Positions 26,618 through 35,890 of a stretch of 59,967 bases of DNA are shown one piece after another (positions within the stretch are counted from its first letter, which is position 1; every line of letters begins with the position of its first letter). A program made the position numbers and the translations under genes. The notes beneath the pieces were generated by a model. It saw nothing but the letters and a program-made list of their open reading frames with translations. It ran no database searches and was not told where the DNA came from. Source of the stretch: an uncultured Myxococcales bacterium (lineage in GTDB: Bacteria; Myxococcota_A; UBA9042); the NCBI GenBank assembly GCA_937910235.1, contig CALENB010000400.1, positions 1 to 59,967 on the forward strand, written 5' to 3'.

Positions 26618-29005
26618 ATGGCGGTGGACAGCAGATCAGAGCGCCTCGGGGCGACGATGGATGTGCGCCCCGACCGCCTCGGCGACGACGCGCGTCAGCG
26701 TCTCCATGAGCTCATCGCCGTGTTGGCGCGCGTCCGCCGTCGACTTTGGCTCCAACGCAGCGCGGCCCGGAGCGTGCGCTTGCTCACCCTCGCCGGGCTG
26801 CTGTTCGCCTCCCTCATCATCCTGATTCGTTCCGCTGCTGTCGCCGCCGCGCTCGATTCGCGGGTCGAGCTTGGCGGCATCTGTGTCGGCGTGCTGGGTG
26901 TGCTCTGGATGGTGTTGCATCAGACGCGCTGGCGTACGGCGGCCCATGTGCTCGATGGTCGCGCGCAGGGCTACGACCGCGCCGCCACAGCGCTGGATCT
27001 CGCCGTTCGGCCGATGGATCCGGCCTGGACGTCGATTCAGGCGGACGCCGCGACCACCTGGGCGCGCGGCGTCGATCTGCCGGCGGCGCTGCCGTGGCGG
27101 CGACCGCAGGGGCTGGCTGAGCTGGCGGTAGCCGCGCTCTGCGTCGTGACGGCGTTCGTGTTGCCGTTGACGTGGCTCGCGCCGGCCGGCCGAGGCGGCG
27201 TCGCCCACGCAGTAGCCCCCTTTGTGCCACCAGCGCCGCTCGCCTTCCCGTCCGCCGCGGATCTGTTGAGCGCCGACGCGTTGACGCTGCTGCGTGAAGA
27301 CGCCGAGGTCTTGGCGGACATTGGTAAGCAAGTCGATGATGTCGCTACGAAACGGTGGCTCGAGCGCGTGGCCCAGGTGCTGCGAGACGTCGAGCAAGGC
27401 CGCGTCGACAAGCGCACCGCCCTCGTCGCGTTGGCCAAGTTGGAGAGGACGCGACCCGGGGCCTCCGGGAACGACTCGCTGGTCAAGGACAAGCCTAGCT
27501 CCGATCCGACGGGCAACGACGCAGATCCCAAGGATGCCGCGAACCAGCGCAGCGCCAGCAACGACGCGGCAAATCAGGATCCCGCAGGCAAGAATAGTGC
27601 TGGCAAGAATAGTGCTGGCAAGAATAGTGCTGGCAAGAACGCCGCCGGCACCCCGGCGGCCAGTGATGAACGCCGCGCCGAGAAAGACCGCCAAACCGAT
27701 CGCGCCGTGACCAATCGCGTCGCCAACGCCCTGAACGACGCCCTCGCCGGCGCTCCGGAGGGCGCGATGCGCGACGCGATGAAGAAGGCGGCCGAGAAGA
27801 AGGACCTCGGCCTCATGGGCAGGATGCTCGAAAAGCTCGCGGAGCGGGCGCAGAAGGACATGAACGACAAAGAGCTCAAGAAATGGATGAAAGTCGCCGA
27901 GAAGTTCGCCGACAAGCTGGGCGATCAGCAGGTGCCCAAGCGATTTTCGGAGCTGGAGAGACGGGTGCGGCGGCTGCAGGCTAAGCGCAAACAGCAGGGT
28001 GGGCTGGGGCAGTCTGACCGGCGGCGTCTCGCCTCGAACAAGCGCGAGCTTCAGCAGCTGCAGAAGGAACACGGCGACGTCGCGGGGGCGAAGTATCAGC
28101 TCCAACGTCTGCAGAAAGAGGCCAAGAAAGCGGCTCAGGAGCTGCGGCGAACGCGGGAAGCGGCGAGCCGACTGCAGCAGCAGCGCGGCAAGAAGTCGCA
28201 GCGGGAGCTTCGGCGCCAGCAAGCGCGCAGTCAGATGCAGCGAGGGCTGCGAGAGCAGATGCGGCGCGCGGCGGGGGAGATGCGGCGGCAAAGTGGGCAG
28301 CAACGCACGCGTCAGGCGCAGCGGATCGGTCAGCGACGGTTGCGAGATCTGAAGGACACGCTGCGGCGATCCGGCGAGAAAAACACCGCCCGCAAGGACT
28401 TTGAGCGGCGCGCGCGCGAGAAAAAAACGGCGCAGACGGGGCCGAAAGGGCGCATGCCGGATCGACCGACCCCAGGGCAGCAGAGCCGCCGCGCTGCGGA
28501 GCGTCGCGCGAAGGAGAAGGCGGCGCGGCAGGCGCAGGGCCAGGGCAAGCAGCGGTCGCGCGACTCAGAAGCCGGGCGGCGCGGCAAAAAGGGCCAGCGA
28601 TTTCGTCTCGGCCAAGGCGACATGCCCGATCGCACGCGGATGCGGATGATGCGCCAGAGCCAAGGGCAGGGGGACCCGACGCAGCCGGGCTCGCAGCAGG
28701 GTGAGGGGTCCAAGCCGGGCGGCAAAGGCAATCAGCCTGGACAGGGGCAAGGCGGGCCAAACACGGGCAAGCGCAACGCCATGGCGGCGGCGCGTACCGA
28801 GCAGGTGAAGGGCGTCGACGGCGAAGGCCCGAGCATCAAGAAGGTCTTCACGGAGGCCGCCAAACGCGGCTTTGCGCGGCGGGGTTGGCGGCAGGTCTAT
28901 GCCGACTACAGCGAAGTGGCTGAAGAGATGATGGAGTCCGAGGGGCTGCCGGTCGGGCGCAAGGCCCTGGTGAAGCGGTATTTCGAGTTGATCCGACCGC
29001 GTTAA
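26618..29005 (+). CDS. DUF4175-like membrane protein with long charged coiled-coil tail
   Basis: 795 residues from ATG 26618 (GGGAGG site); the open frame reaches 26513 without one. Two N-terminal TM helices (SVRLLTLAGLLFASLIILIRS, GGICVGVLGVLWMVL) and a third near residue 170, then an extracytoplasmic acidic domain. From about residue 320 the sequence is low complexity: NSAGK repeats, then ~350 residues of Arg/Lys/Gln heptad-like coil. The last 80 residues are ordered again (YADYSEVAEEMMESEGLPVGRKALVKRYFELIRP). The layout matches DUF4175-type proteins next to moxR genes. First gene of the operon 26618-35841. Confidence 0.75.
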   Translation: MAVDSRSERLGATMDVRPDRLGDDARQRLHELIAVLARVRRRLWLQRSAARSVRLLTLAGLLFASLIILIRSAAVAAALDSRVELGGICVGVLGVLWMVLHQTRWRTAAHVLDGRAQGYDRAATALDLAVRPMDPAWTSIQADAATTWARGVDLPAALPWRRPQGLAELAVAALCVVTAFVLPLTWLAPAGRGGVAHAVAPFVPPAPLAFPSAADLLSADALTLLREDAEVLADIGKQVDDVATKRWLERVAQVLRDVEQGRVDKRTALVALAKLERTRPGASGNDSLVKDKPSSDPTGNDADPKDAANQRSASNDAANQDPAGKNSAGKNSAGKNSAGKNAAGTPAASDERRAEKDRQTDRAVTNRVANALNDALAGAPEGAMRDAMKKAAEKKDLGLMGRMLEKLAERAQKDMNDKELKKWMKVAEKFADKLGDQQVPKRFSELERRVRRLQAKRKQQGGLGQSDRRRLASNKRELQQLQKEHGDVAGAKYQLQRLQKEAKKAAQELRRTREAASRLQQQRGKKSQRELRRQQARSQMQRGLREQMRRAAGEMRRQSGQQRTRQAQRIGQRRLRDLKDTLRRSGEKNTARKDFERRAREKKTAQTGPKGRMPDRPTPGQQSRRAAERRAKEKAARQAQGQGKQRSRDSEAGRRGKKGQRFRLGQGDMPDRTRMRMMRQSQGQGDPTQPGSQQGEGSKPGGKGNQPGQGQGGPNTGKRNAMAAARTEQVKGVDGEGPSIKKVFTEAAKRGFARRGWRQVYADYSEVAEEMMESEGLPVGRKALVKRYFELIRPR
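27586..27645 (+). repeat. 15-bp in-frame tandem repeat (AGKNS units)
   Basis: Three near-identical and one diverged 15-bp units encode successive G-K-N-S-A. The codons AAT and AGT are unusual for the surrounding G/C-ending codon use, which suggests recent duplication. Located at the start of the disordered tail of the DUF4175-like protein. Confidence 0.85.
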
Positions 29006-29026
29006 GCGCGGTCATGTGAGGCAGCG

Positions 29027-30040
29027 ATGAGCCAACAGTTGAACGGGTCCGGGGCGATGGATGAAGCGGCGCTGCGCGAGAAGATCACCTGGGTCACGGC
29101 GCGTCTGAGCGCGTTGCGCAGCACCATCGGTGAGGTGATCGTCGGACAGGAGGCCGTCGTGGAGGGCGCGATCATCGGCCTGTTCGCGGGCGGCCACGTG
29201 TTGCTTGAGGGCGTGCCGGGTGTCGGCAAGACCATGCTGGTGCGGACCCTGGCGAGCGCCGTGAACCTGCAGTTTTCGCGCGTGCAGTTCACGCCCGACC
29301 TGATGCCGACCGACATCGTCGGCACCCACGTCCTCATCGACGATGGTCGTGGCGGCCGGTCGTTTACCTTTCAGCAGGGGCCGGTGTTCACCAACATTCT
29401 GCTCGCGGACGAGGTCAACCGCGCGACGCCCAAGACCCAGTCTGCCCTGCTGGAGGCGATGGCTGAGGGGCACGTCACCGTGGGCCGTGACACACATCCC
29501 TTGTCGCAGCCGTTTTTTGTGATGGCGACCCAGAACCCGCTGGAGATGGAGGGCACGTACCCGCTGCCCGAAGCGCAGCTCGACCGCTTCATGTTCAAGC
29601 TCGACGTGCCCTTTCCGTCTCGCGCTGAGCTACATGAGATCGTCGTGCGGACGGTGCGCAATGAGCTGACGACCGTGTCTGCGGTGCTGACCGGCGAAGA
29701 GATCTTGGCGGTACGCAAGATCGCGCTGGGCTGTCCGATCGCCCATCACATCGTCGATTTTGCGATCCGCATCGTGGAGGCCACCCACGGCAACGCCAAG
29801 GGCGCGCAGCAGTACCTGCGTGCGGGCGCGAGCCCACGCGCGGTGCAGGCCTTGATCGTCGGCGCGAAGCTGCGGGCGTTGTTCGACGGCCGCACCAACG
29901 CCGCCATTGAGGATATCCGCCATCTCGCCACGCCGGTCCTGCGTCATCGTGTGTTGCTGAACTTCGACGCAGAGGCCGACAACGTGAACCCGGCGCAGGT
30001 CTTGGAGACGATCATCGCCGAGGTCGATCGGACGCTGTAA
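29027..30040 (+). CDS. MoxR-family AAA+ ATPase
   Basis: 337 residues, normal for the family. Walker A GVPGVGKT at 62-69, Walker B LLADEVNR near 125, sensor stretch MATQNPLEMEGTYPLPEAQLDRF, and the C-terminal lid. MoxR ATPases act as chaperones that load or remodel VWA-domain partners, and its partners are encoded immediately downstream (DUF58 and two VWA genes). ATG 29027 is 22 nt after the preceding stop. Cytoplasmic. The substrate of this particular system is unknown. Confidence 0.97.
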   Translation: MSQQLNGSGAMDEAALREKITWVTARLSALRSTIGEVIVGQEAVVEGAIIGLFAGGHVLLEGVPGVGKTMLVRTLASAVNLQFSRVQFTPDLMPTDIVGTHVLIDDGRGGRSFTFQQGPVFTNILLADEVNRATPKTQSALLEAMAEGHVTVGRDTHPLSQPFFVMATQNPLEMEGTYPLPEAQLDRFMFKLDVPFPSRAELHEIVVRTVRNELTTVSAVLTGEEILAVRKIALGCPIAHHIVDFAIRIVEATHGNAKGAQQYLRAGASPRAVQALIVGAKLRALFDGRTNAAIEDIRHLATPVLRHRVLLNFDAEADNVNPAQVLETIIAEVDRTL

Positions 30041-30078
30041 CCCCGACAATCCGGCCTCGCCGCCCTCACCGCGCCCCT

Positions 30079-30083
30079 GGAGG
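30079..30083 (+). promoter_or_regulatory. Ribosome site pointing to a CTG start
   Basis: GGAGG at 30079-30083 is followed by six bases and then CTG at 30090. No ATG, GTG or TTG lies in frame between here and the TTG at 30156. The amino acids encoded from 30090 (FDAAFLRRIEHLSLLARRM) are the conserved start of DUF58 proteins, so this site decides the start. Confidence 0.6.
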
Positions 30084-30089
30084 CTCCCC

Positions 30090-30992
30090 CTGAGCACCGC
30101 TATTCGCACGGACCTGTTTGACGCTGCGTTTCTGCGACGCATCGAGCACCTGTCGTTGCTCGCGCGCCGGATGGCGTCGTCGGGCCAGCGGGCCCAGCGT
30201 CGGGCGCGCAAGGTGGGCAGCGGCATCGAGTTTGCCGACCACCGCGCGTACACGGCCGGCGACGATCCCCGCCACATCGATTGGAAGGTGTTTGGTCGCT
30301 CCGAGAGGCTGCTGCTCCGCCAGTACGAGGAAGAAGAAGATCTCTCGGTCTACTTTCTGCTCGATCGCAGCTCGTCCATGGGCATGGCGCCCGCCGGGCA
30401 ACTCAGCCTGTTTGAGCGCGCGCTGCAGATCACCGCCGCGCTCAGCTACATCTCCCTGTCGAACCTCGATCGCGTCGCGGTCGTGCCCTTCGCCGATCGC
30501 CACGCCCGGCCACAGCGACCCTTGCGCGGCAAAGGCCAGTTTTTCCGCATTCTGCGCGAGCTGTCGGCCCTGGAGCTGGGCGGGCAAACCCACCTCAACA
30601 GTGTCCTGCGCGACTTCCCCCGCTATCGCCCGCGGCGCGGCCTCGTGGTGCTGATCAGCGATTTTTACGACACGGAAGGCCTCGGCGACGGGCTGCGCTA
30701 TCTCGCGCTGAACGGCTACGAGCCTATGGTGCTGCAGCTGGCCGATGAGGGGCTGTTTCGGGCCGACCACTGGGGCGATCTTAGCCTCGTCGACTGTGAG
30801 ACCGGCGACGTTCGCGAAGTCACGCTCACGCCAGCGCTGCTGCGCGCCTATCGCGCGGCGTTTGAGCGGCTCTCCGCCCGCATCAGCAGCCTCAGCCGTG
30901 AGGTGGGCGCGCGCCATCTGCGGGTCGACGTCTCCAGCCCATTTGACGAAGTGGTGATGAAGATCTTCCGATCCGGAGGATTCCTCGGGTGA
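30090..30992 (+). CDS. DUF58 (VWA-like) protein with probable CTG start
   Basis: 300 residues if read from CTG 30090. Family marks: LRRIEHLSLLARRM at the N-terminus, GIEFADHRAYTAGDDPRHIDWKVFGRS (the DUF58 signature YxxGDDxRxIDW), then a VWA core with FLLDRSSSM and LISDFYD. No TM helix, so cytoplasmic or membrane-associated through partners. A later TTG (30156) would delete the conserved first 22 residues. Works with MoxR in the usual MoxR-DUF58 pairs. The stop overlaps the start of the next gene. Confidence 0.9.
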   Translation: MSTAIRTDLFDAAFLRRIEHLSLLARRMASSGQRAQRRARKVGSGIEFADHRAYTAGDDPRHIDWKVFGRSERLLLRQYEEEEDLSVYFLLDRSSSMGMAPAGQLSLFERALQITAALSYISLSNLDRVAVVPFADRHARPQRPLRGKGQFFRILRELSALELGGQTHLNSVLRDFPRYRPRRGLVVLISDFYDTEGLGDGLRYLALNGYEPMVLQLADEGLFRADHWGDLSLVDCETGDVREVTLTPALLRAYRAAFERLSARISSLSREVGARHLRVDVSSPFDEVVMKIFRSGGFLG

Positions 30993-33019
30993 TGGACGCT
31001 TTCCTACCGCTGCAAGAGTGGGCGACGCTGGCGGCCGGCGTGCTGCTGGGTGTGGCGTTGCTGTATCTGCTGCGACCGCGTCGGCGCCGGATCGACGTGC
31101 CCTTTGGTGGACTCTGGCAGGAGGTGTTGGCGCAGGCCGACGCGCGCAGCCTCGGTCGACGCTGGCGGCGGGTGCTCTCGTGGCTGCTGATGAGCGCGCT
31201 CGCAGCCCTGATGTTGGGGGCGATCGGCGAAGCCCACATCGGCCTGCGTGGCTGCACCGCCCCACCGGTCATCGTGCTTCGCCACACCGTCATCGTCATC
31301 GACGCCTCGGCGTCGATGCAGACCGAAGACGGCTTGCCGCTACCCGGTCGCCTAGACGCGCGCACCCGGCTTGAGGAGGCCCGTGATCGCGCGGTGAAGC
31401 TGATTCAGGACGCGCCCCGCGGTGAGCGCTTCTTGGTGTTGAGCGCGTCCGGCCGACTGCGGGCGCGATGCGGTTGGACGACAGACAAGCAGGTCTTGGC
31501 CAAAGCCATCGCCGGGATCGCCGCGAGTGACGGCGGTCTCGACCTGCAGCGCGCCCTCGACGCCGCGAGCGACGCGCTGGTGGGTCGGCAGGCGCCACGC
31601 ATCGTGTTTGTGACGGACGGCGGCCCCCCGATCACCCCGTTGGTCCGGCAGCTCGACGCCGCGCACGCGACCGTCCACGCCGTCGTCCATGCGACTGTCG
31701 GACCACTTCGCGAGCCCGCAGACGCGTCGCCGCCGACCAAGGCGGCCGCGTCGCGTCGCGCCCAGACGACCCAGGCGGTCGATAACCTCGCTGTGGAGCG
31801 TGTCAGCGTGCGCGCCCAACCTGGCGACGCGAGTCGTGGCGTGCTCATGGCGCGGGTGCGCAACGATCGCGCCGTTGACGTCGTCGCGCGCCTGGAGATC
31901 GCCGCCTCGGCCGACGCGCAGACCGTGGCGGATTTCCAGGATGATCGCTCGGTCCGCGCCCTCCGCTCCCTCGCGGTTCCGGCGCGTCGCAGCGCGTGGC
32001 TGCGGGTCGATGATCTCGACTTGTCGGTGGGTCGCTTCGCCGTGCGTGTGCGACCGCCAGAGGACGCCGATTGGCGCGATCGCGCACCGTGGGATGACTG
32101 GGGGTTTGCGGTCGTCGCCGAGCGCAAGCGACTCGGCGTGCTGCTGGTCAGCGAAGGCAACCTGTTCCTCGAGGCGGCCTTGATCGCCAACGATCGCTAT
32201 CGGGTCCGCGTCGTCAAACCGAAAGACTACGATCCCGCCACAAAACCTAGCGGCGTGCAGGTCGTCGTGCTCGACCAGGTGCCGCAGAGCCTGCCGCCCG
32301 GTCTGCCGGGGATGAGGTTCGCGCTCGCCCCGCCAACCGGCGCGCCCGCCACGAGCCTGCATGACGCCGGCGACCTGATCGTGCGCGACCACAACCACCC
32401 TGTGATGCGCGGCGTGACGTTTCACGACGCCAACCTCGACCAGGTGCGCACGCTGCCCACGCTCGCCGGGGATCAGGTCCTCGCTGGCGAGCGCGGCGGC
32501 GGCGCGGTGTTGGTGGCGCGGGACGACGAGGTCAGGACGTTGGAGTTTGGTATCAACCTGATGGAGACCGATCTAGGCGCTCGCTACGCCTTGCCCGTGT
32601 TCATGGGCAACGCCATCGATTGGCTGGCCGGCGAGGAGGGCGGTCTGCTGTCGCCGCTGGTGCTCGGTCAGCCCTTCTCGGTGCAGGCGCCAGTGCGCTC
32701 GCAGATGTGGATTTGGGCCGCGCCGAACCGCGCGCCGGTCCCCGCTCGGGTCTCTGGCGGACAGCTGGTGGGCACCACCGAAGCCCAAGGCGTGCACGAG
32801 TGGCGCACCGGCGAGAGTCAGCTGCTGGCGCGGCCGACCCGGTTGCCCGAGAGCGAACGACCGGGGCTGCTACGCCCGCCAAAACAGCGTTTGAGCGCGC
32901 AATTCGCGCCGACCGAGCCCTTGCGCGCGACCACCCCAGCATGGGCGTGGCTGCTGCTGGCCGCGTTGGCGCTGCTCGTGGTGGAGTGGACCCTGTATCA
33001 CCGCAGGAGGACCGTATGA
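30989..33019 (+). CDS. BatA-type membrane VWA protein
   Basis: 676 residues from GTG 30989 (ATG 30992 equally possible); GGAGGA lies 8 nt upstream. N-terminal FLPLQEWATLAAGVLLGVALLYLLRPRRRRIDVPF is the BatA-like start: TM helix then basic motif. A second TM (LLMSALAALMLGAIGEA) precedes the VWA domain with MIDAS VIDASASM and FVTDGG. A long beta-rich part follows, and a C-terminal TM (AWAWLLLAALALLVVEWTLY) ends the protein. Stop and next start overlap (ATGA). The VWA faces the periplasm if both TM helices are used; role in envelope stress or maturation is inferred from homologous operons. Confidence 0.88.
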   Translation: MMDAFLPLQEWATLAAGVLLGVALLYLLRPRRRRIDVPFGGLWQEVLAQADARSLGRRWRRVLSWLLMSALAALMLGAIGEAHIGLRGCTAPPVIVLRHTVIVIDASASMQTEDGLPLPGRLDARTRLEEARDRAVKLIQDAPRGERFLVLSASGRLRARCGWTTDKQVLAKAIAGIAASDGGLDLQRALDAASDALVGRQAPRIVFVTDGGPPITPLVRQLDAAHATVHAVVHATVGPLREPADASPPTKAAASRRAQTTQAVDNLAVERVSVRAQPGDASRGVLMARVRNDRAVDVVARLEIAASADAQTVADFQDDRSVRALRSLAVPARRSAWLRVDDLDLSVGRFAVRVRPPEDADWRDRAPWDDWGFAVVAERKRLGVLLVSEGNLFLEAALIANDRYRVRVVKPKDYDPATKPSGVQVVVLDQVPQSLPPGLPGMRFALAPPTGAPATSLHDAGDLIVRDHNHPVMRGVTFHDANLDQVRTLPTLAGDQVLAGERGGGAVLVARDDEVRTLEFGINLMETDLGARYALPVFMGNAIDWLAGEEGGLLSPLVLGQPFSVQAPVRSQMWIWAAPNRAPVPARVSGGQLVGTTEAQGVHEWRTGESQLLARPTRLPESERPGLLRPPKQRLSAQFAPTEPLRATTPAWAWLLLAALALLVVEWTLYHRRRTV

Positions 33020-35841
33020 GCGTGCGACGCGCGTTGGCGATCCTGTTGTGGCTGGTAGGCGGCGCCGCGCTGGCCGTGATCTTTTCGGATGACCTGCCGC
33101 GCTGGATCGCCGACGCCGAGAGCGCTGGCTGGTTCCTGGCGCGGCCACGTTGGCTGCTCGCGGCCGGCCTCGCCTGGTTGCTGCCGGTCGCCGCGCTCGG
33201 CTCGCTGACCGATTTGCCGCGCTGGCAGCAGGTGCTGCAGACGCTCGTGCGCATGACGATCATCGTGCTGCTCGCGCTCGCGCTGGCCGGTCCACGGGCC
33301 CGAGAAAACAAGCCGCGCGGCGTGCATGTCGTGCATTTGGTCGATGTCTCGGCGTCGATGACCAGCGTCGCCCTCAAGCAGGCGCAGGACCGCATTCACC
33401 AGTCCCTGCGCGCGCTGAAACGACCGCATCTGGACCGCTTCGCGCTGCCCGGTGTCGACGCCAAGGACGCAGACCTGCGCGTCGACGTGGTGCGGTTCGA
33501 CGGTCGCGCCCTGCGCCTGCCGTGGCCAGCCACCGCCGTGGCAGACCCAAGCAAGTCCGATGCCGGCACGCTGGCCGCCGACCCAAGCTCGCTCGCGCCC
33601 CCGCCGCTGCGGCGCGACCCAAAGACGGGCCGCGCCACAGACTTGGAGGGCGCGCTGAACGTCGCCCTTGGTCTGGTCGATCCCGAGCGGGTGGGTCACA
33701 TCGTGATCTGGTCGGACGGCGTCGAGACCCGTGGCGATCTCAGCGGCTTGGCTGCGCCGCTCCGAGAGGCCGGTGTCCGCGTCCACACACCCGCGAACTT
33801 CAGCGTCAAAGCCGCGGCCGAGCTGCTGGTCGAAGGCATCGATGTACCCGGCACCCTACGCGCGAACTTGCACTTTCCAGTCGCGATTCAGGTCCGCACC
33901 AGCGACCCCGCCACGGTGCGCTGCGAACTGAAGGGCAAGGGCGACATGCCCGATCCGGTGACGGTGACGCTGCACCCTGGCACGCAGAAGGTGGCGCTCG
34001 GTCGCGCGCGGATCAAAGACGGCGGCCACCACGAGCTGAGCGCCGCGTGCACGGTCGTGACCGGCAGTGATCGATTTGCGTCCAACAATCAGATCCGCGC
34101 CCGCGTCGTCGTCAAGCAGCGGCCCAAAGTGCTGTACGTCGAGGGTGCGCGGGGCCAGGCGCGCTATTTGGCCCGCGCGCTCGAGCATGACTTTGAGGTC
34201 GAGGTCCGCGACGCGAGCGGCGTGCCGCGCACCGTCACCGACATGAAGCGCTACAACGCCGTGATCCTCTCGGACGTCGCACGGATCTCCGCGGCCGGCG
34301 TGCAGCAGGTCACCGAGGGCGACATGCGGGCGATGGAGCGCTACGTCAAACAAGGCGGCGGCTTGCTCGTGCTCGGCGGCGAGAACAGCCTCGGCTCGGG
34401 CGGCTTTCAGGGCACGTACCTCGACAAACACGTGCTGCCCGTGCGCATGGACATCGACAGTGAGATCGAGCAGCCGTCCATCGCCATGATGCTCACGATC
34501 GACCGGTCGGGCTCCATGAGCGGCGCCAAGATGGAGCTGGCCAAAGAAGCAGCGCGGGCGACGGCGGACGCGCTGGGTCACGAAGACAAGATCGGCGTCA
34601 TCGCCTTCGACAACATCGCGCGGACGGTGGTGCGGCTGCAGCGGGCGGGCAATCGCTACCGGATCGCCACGAACATCTCGCGCATCAGCGCTGGCGGCGG
34701 AACCCACATCTATCCGGCCTTGCAGCAGACTTTTACGGCCTTGCAGCGGGTCCGCGCCAAGGTCAAACACGTCATCTTGCTCTCTGACGGTCAGGCGCCG
34801 CGGGCGGGGATCGACGCGCTGGTCCGCCAGATGCGCCGCGCCGGCATCACCGTCACGACCGTCGGTGTCGGCGCTGAGGTCGATCGCACGCTGCTGGAGG
34901 CCATCGCGGATCGGGGCGGCGGGCGGGCCTACTTCACCGATCGACCAGAGACCCTGCCGCGCATCTTCGTGCGGGAGACGCGACAGCTGTCGGGCGAGAC
35001 CCTCGTCGAGAAGCGGGTGCGGCCCCGCAAGGCCCCCAACGTCGGCCGTGTCGACATGCTGCGCGGCATCGACTGGCGCTACGGACCCGTGTTGATGGGC
35101 TTTCTGACCACGAAGGTGAAGCCGACCGCGCAGGAGATTCTCCGCGTCTCGACCGGCGAGCCGCTGCTGGTGCGGTGGCGGCTTGGGCTTGGCAAGGTCA
35201 CGGTGTGGACGTCCGATCTGAAAAATCGCTGGGCCCATCATTGGATCGATTGGCCCGGCTATCCGGTGCTCGCGCGTCAGATGGTGGGTGATCTGCTGCA
35301 GGAGGAGATGGGGATGCGCCTCGTGGTCCAGCTCGCCCGCGAGCGCGATCGGCTGCGGATCGCCGTGGACGCCGTCGATGAAGACGACCACTGGATGAAG
35401 GAGCTCTACGGCCGCGCCGAGCTGACGATGCCCGACGGCTCCAAACGCACGCTGTCGCTGCCTGAGGTGGCGCTGGGTCGCTACGAGACCACCGTGCCGC
35501 TGCGTCAGTTTGGGCCGTATGACGTGCGGGTGACGCTGCGCGGCGATCCGACCAGCCCCGCGCTGGCTAGCGGTGGCGCGACGGCGGTGCATCCCTACCC
35601 CGAGGAGTTTCGCCTCGGCGGCGCCGATCTGCGCGGTCTGCACAGCCTCGTTCGAGAGACGCACGGCACCGTCGGCGCGACCCCCGCCGCGTGGCGGGAC
35701 GCGCAGGGCCGCAGCGTGAAGTCGTGGCGGTGGATCTGGCTCGATCTCGTCCGCCTCGCCCTGCTGCTGCTGCTGGTGGACATCGCCTTGCGCCGCGTCC
35801 GTCTCGGCCGCGCGACGGCGACGAGCTGGTATTCGCGCTAG
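33016..35841 (+). CDS. Large membrane protein with two VWA domains and a GATase-like domain
   Basis: 941 residues from ATG 33016 (AGGAGG site). An open frame begins at 32620 but runs antiphase inside the previous gene and is rejected. Two TM helices near residues 10 and 50 and a third near 80. VWA 1 has VHLVDVSASM; a GATase-like segment follows (VLYVEGARGQARYLARAL, GGGLLVLGGENSLGSGGFQGT). VWA 2 carries a full MIDAS (MLTIDRSGSMSG, HVILLSDGQAP). A final TM stands near the C-terminus (WIWLDLVRLALLLLLVDIAL). Parallels the protein at 13318-15549, which lacks the second VWA. Terminal gene of the MoxR operon; convergent with uvrB. Confidence 0.88.
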   Translation: MSVRRALAILLWLVGGAALAVIFSDDLPRWIADAESAGWFLARPRWLLAAGLAWLLPVAALGSLTDLPRWQQVLQTLVRMTIIVLLALALAGPRARENKPRGVHVVHLVDVSASMTSVALKQAQDRIHQSLRALKRPHLDRFALPGVDAKDADLRVDVVRFDGRALRLPWPATAVADPSKSDAGTLAADPSSLAPPPLRRDPKTGRATDLEGALNVALGLVDPERVGHIVIWSDGVETRGDLSGLAAPLREAGVRVHTPANFSVKAAAELLVEGIDVPGTLRANLHFPVAIQVRTSDPATVRCELKGKGDMPDPVTVTLHPGTQKVALGRARIKDGGHHELSAACTVVTGSDRFASNNQIRARVVVKQRPKVLYVEGARGQARYLARALEHDFEVEVRDASGVPRTVTDMKRYNAVILSDVARISAAGVQQVTEGDMRAMERYVKQGGGLLVLGGENSLGSGGFQGTYLDKHVLPVRMDIDSEIEQPSIAMMLTIDRSGSMSGAKMELAKEAARATADALGHEDKIGVIAFDNIARTVVRLQRAGNRYRIATNISRISAGGGTHIYPALQQTFTALQRVRAKVKHVILLSDGQAPRAGIDALVRQMRRAGITVTTVGVGAEVDRTLLEAIADRGGGRAYFTDRPETLPRIFVRETRQLSGETLVEKRVRPRKAPNVGRVDMLRGIDWRYGPVLMGFLTTKVKPTAQEILRVSTGEPLLVRWRLGLGKVTVWTSDLKNRWAHHWIDWPGYPVLARQMVGDLLQEEMGMRLVVQLARERDRLRIAVDAVDEDDHWMKELYGRAELTMPDGSKRTLSLPEVALGRYETTVPLRQFGPYDVRVTLRGDPTSPALASGGATAVHPYPEEFRLGGADLRGLHSLVRETHGTVGATPAAWRDAQGRSVKSWRWIWLDLVRLALLLLLVDIALRRVRLGRATATSWYSR

Positions 35842-35890
35842 CGCGTCGCGCGTTCATCCCGCGTCCATCGCGCTCCGCCAAGCCCACCCT

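Noticed and set aside
32620-33015. Upstream 132-codon extension of the 941-residue VWA protein
   Set aside because: Lies in another frame inside the preceding gene, lacks a site; ATG 33016 has AGGAGG and a proper TM start.
33856-35664. 602-residue minus-strand open frame over the VWA gene
   Set aside because: Shadow of the VWA gene, His/Arg/Gln-rich, no start signal.
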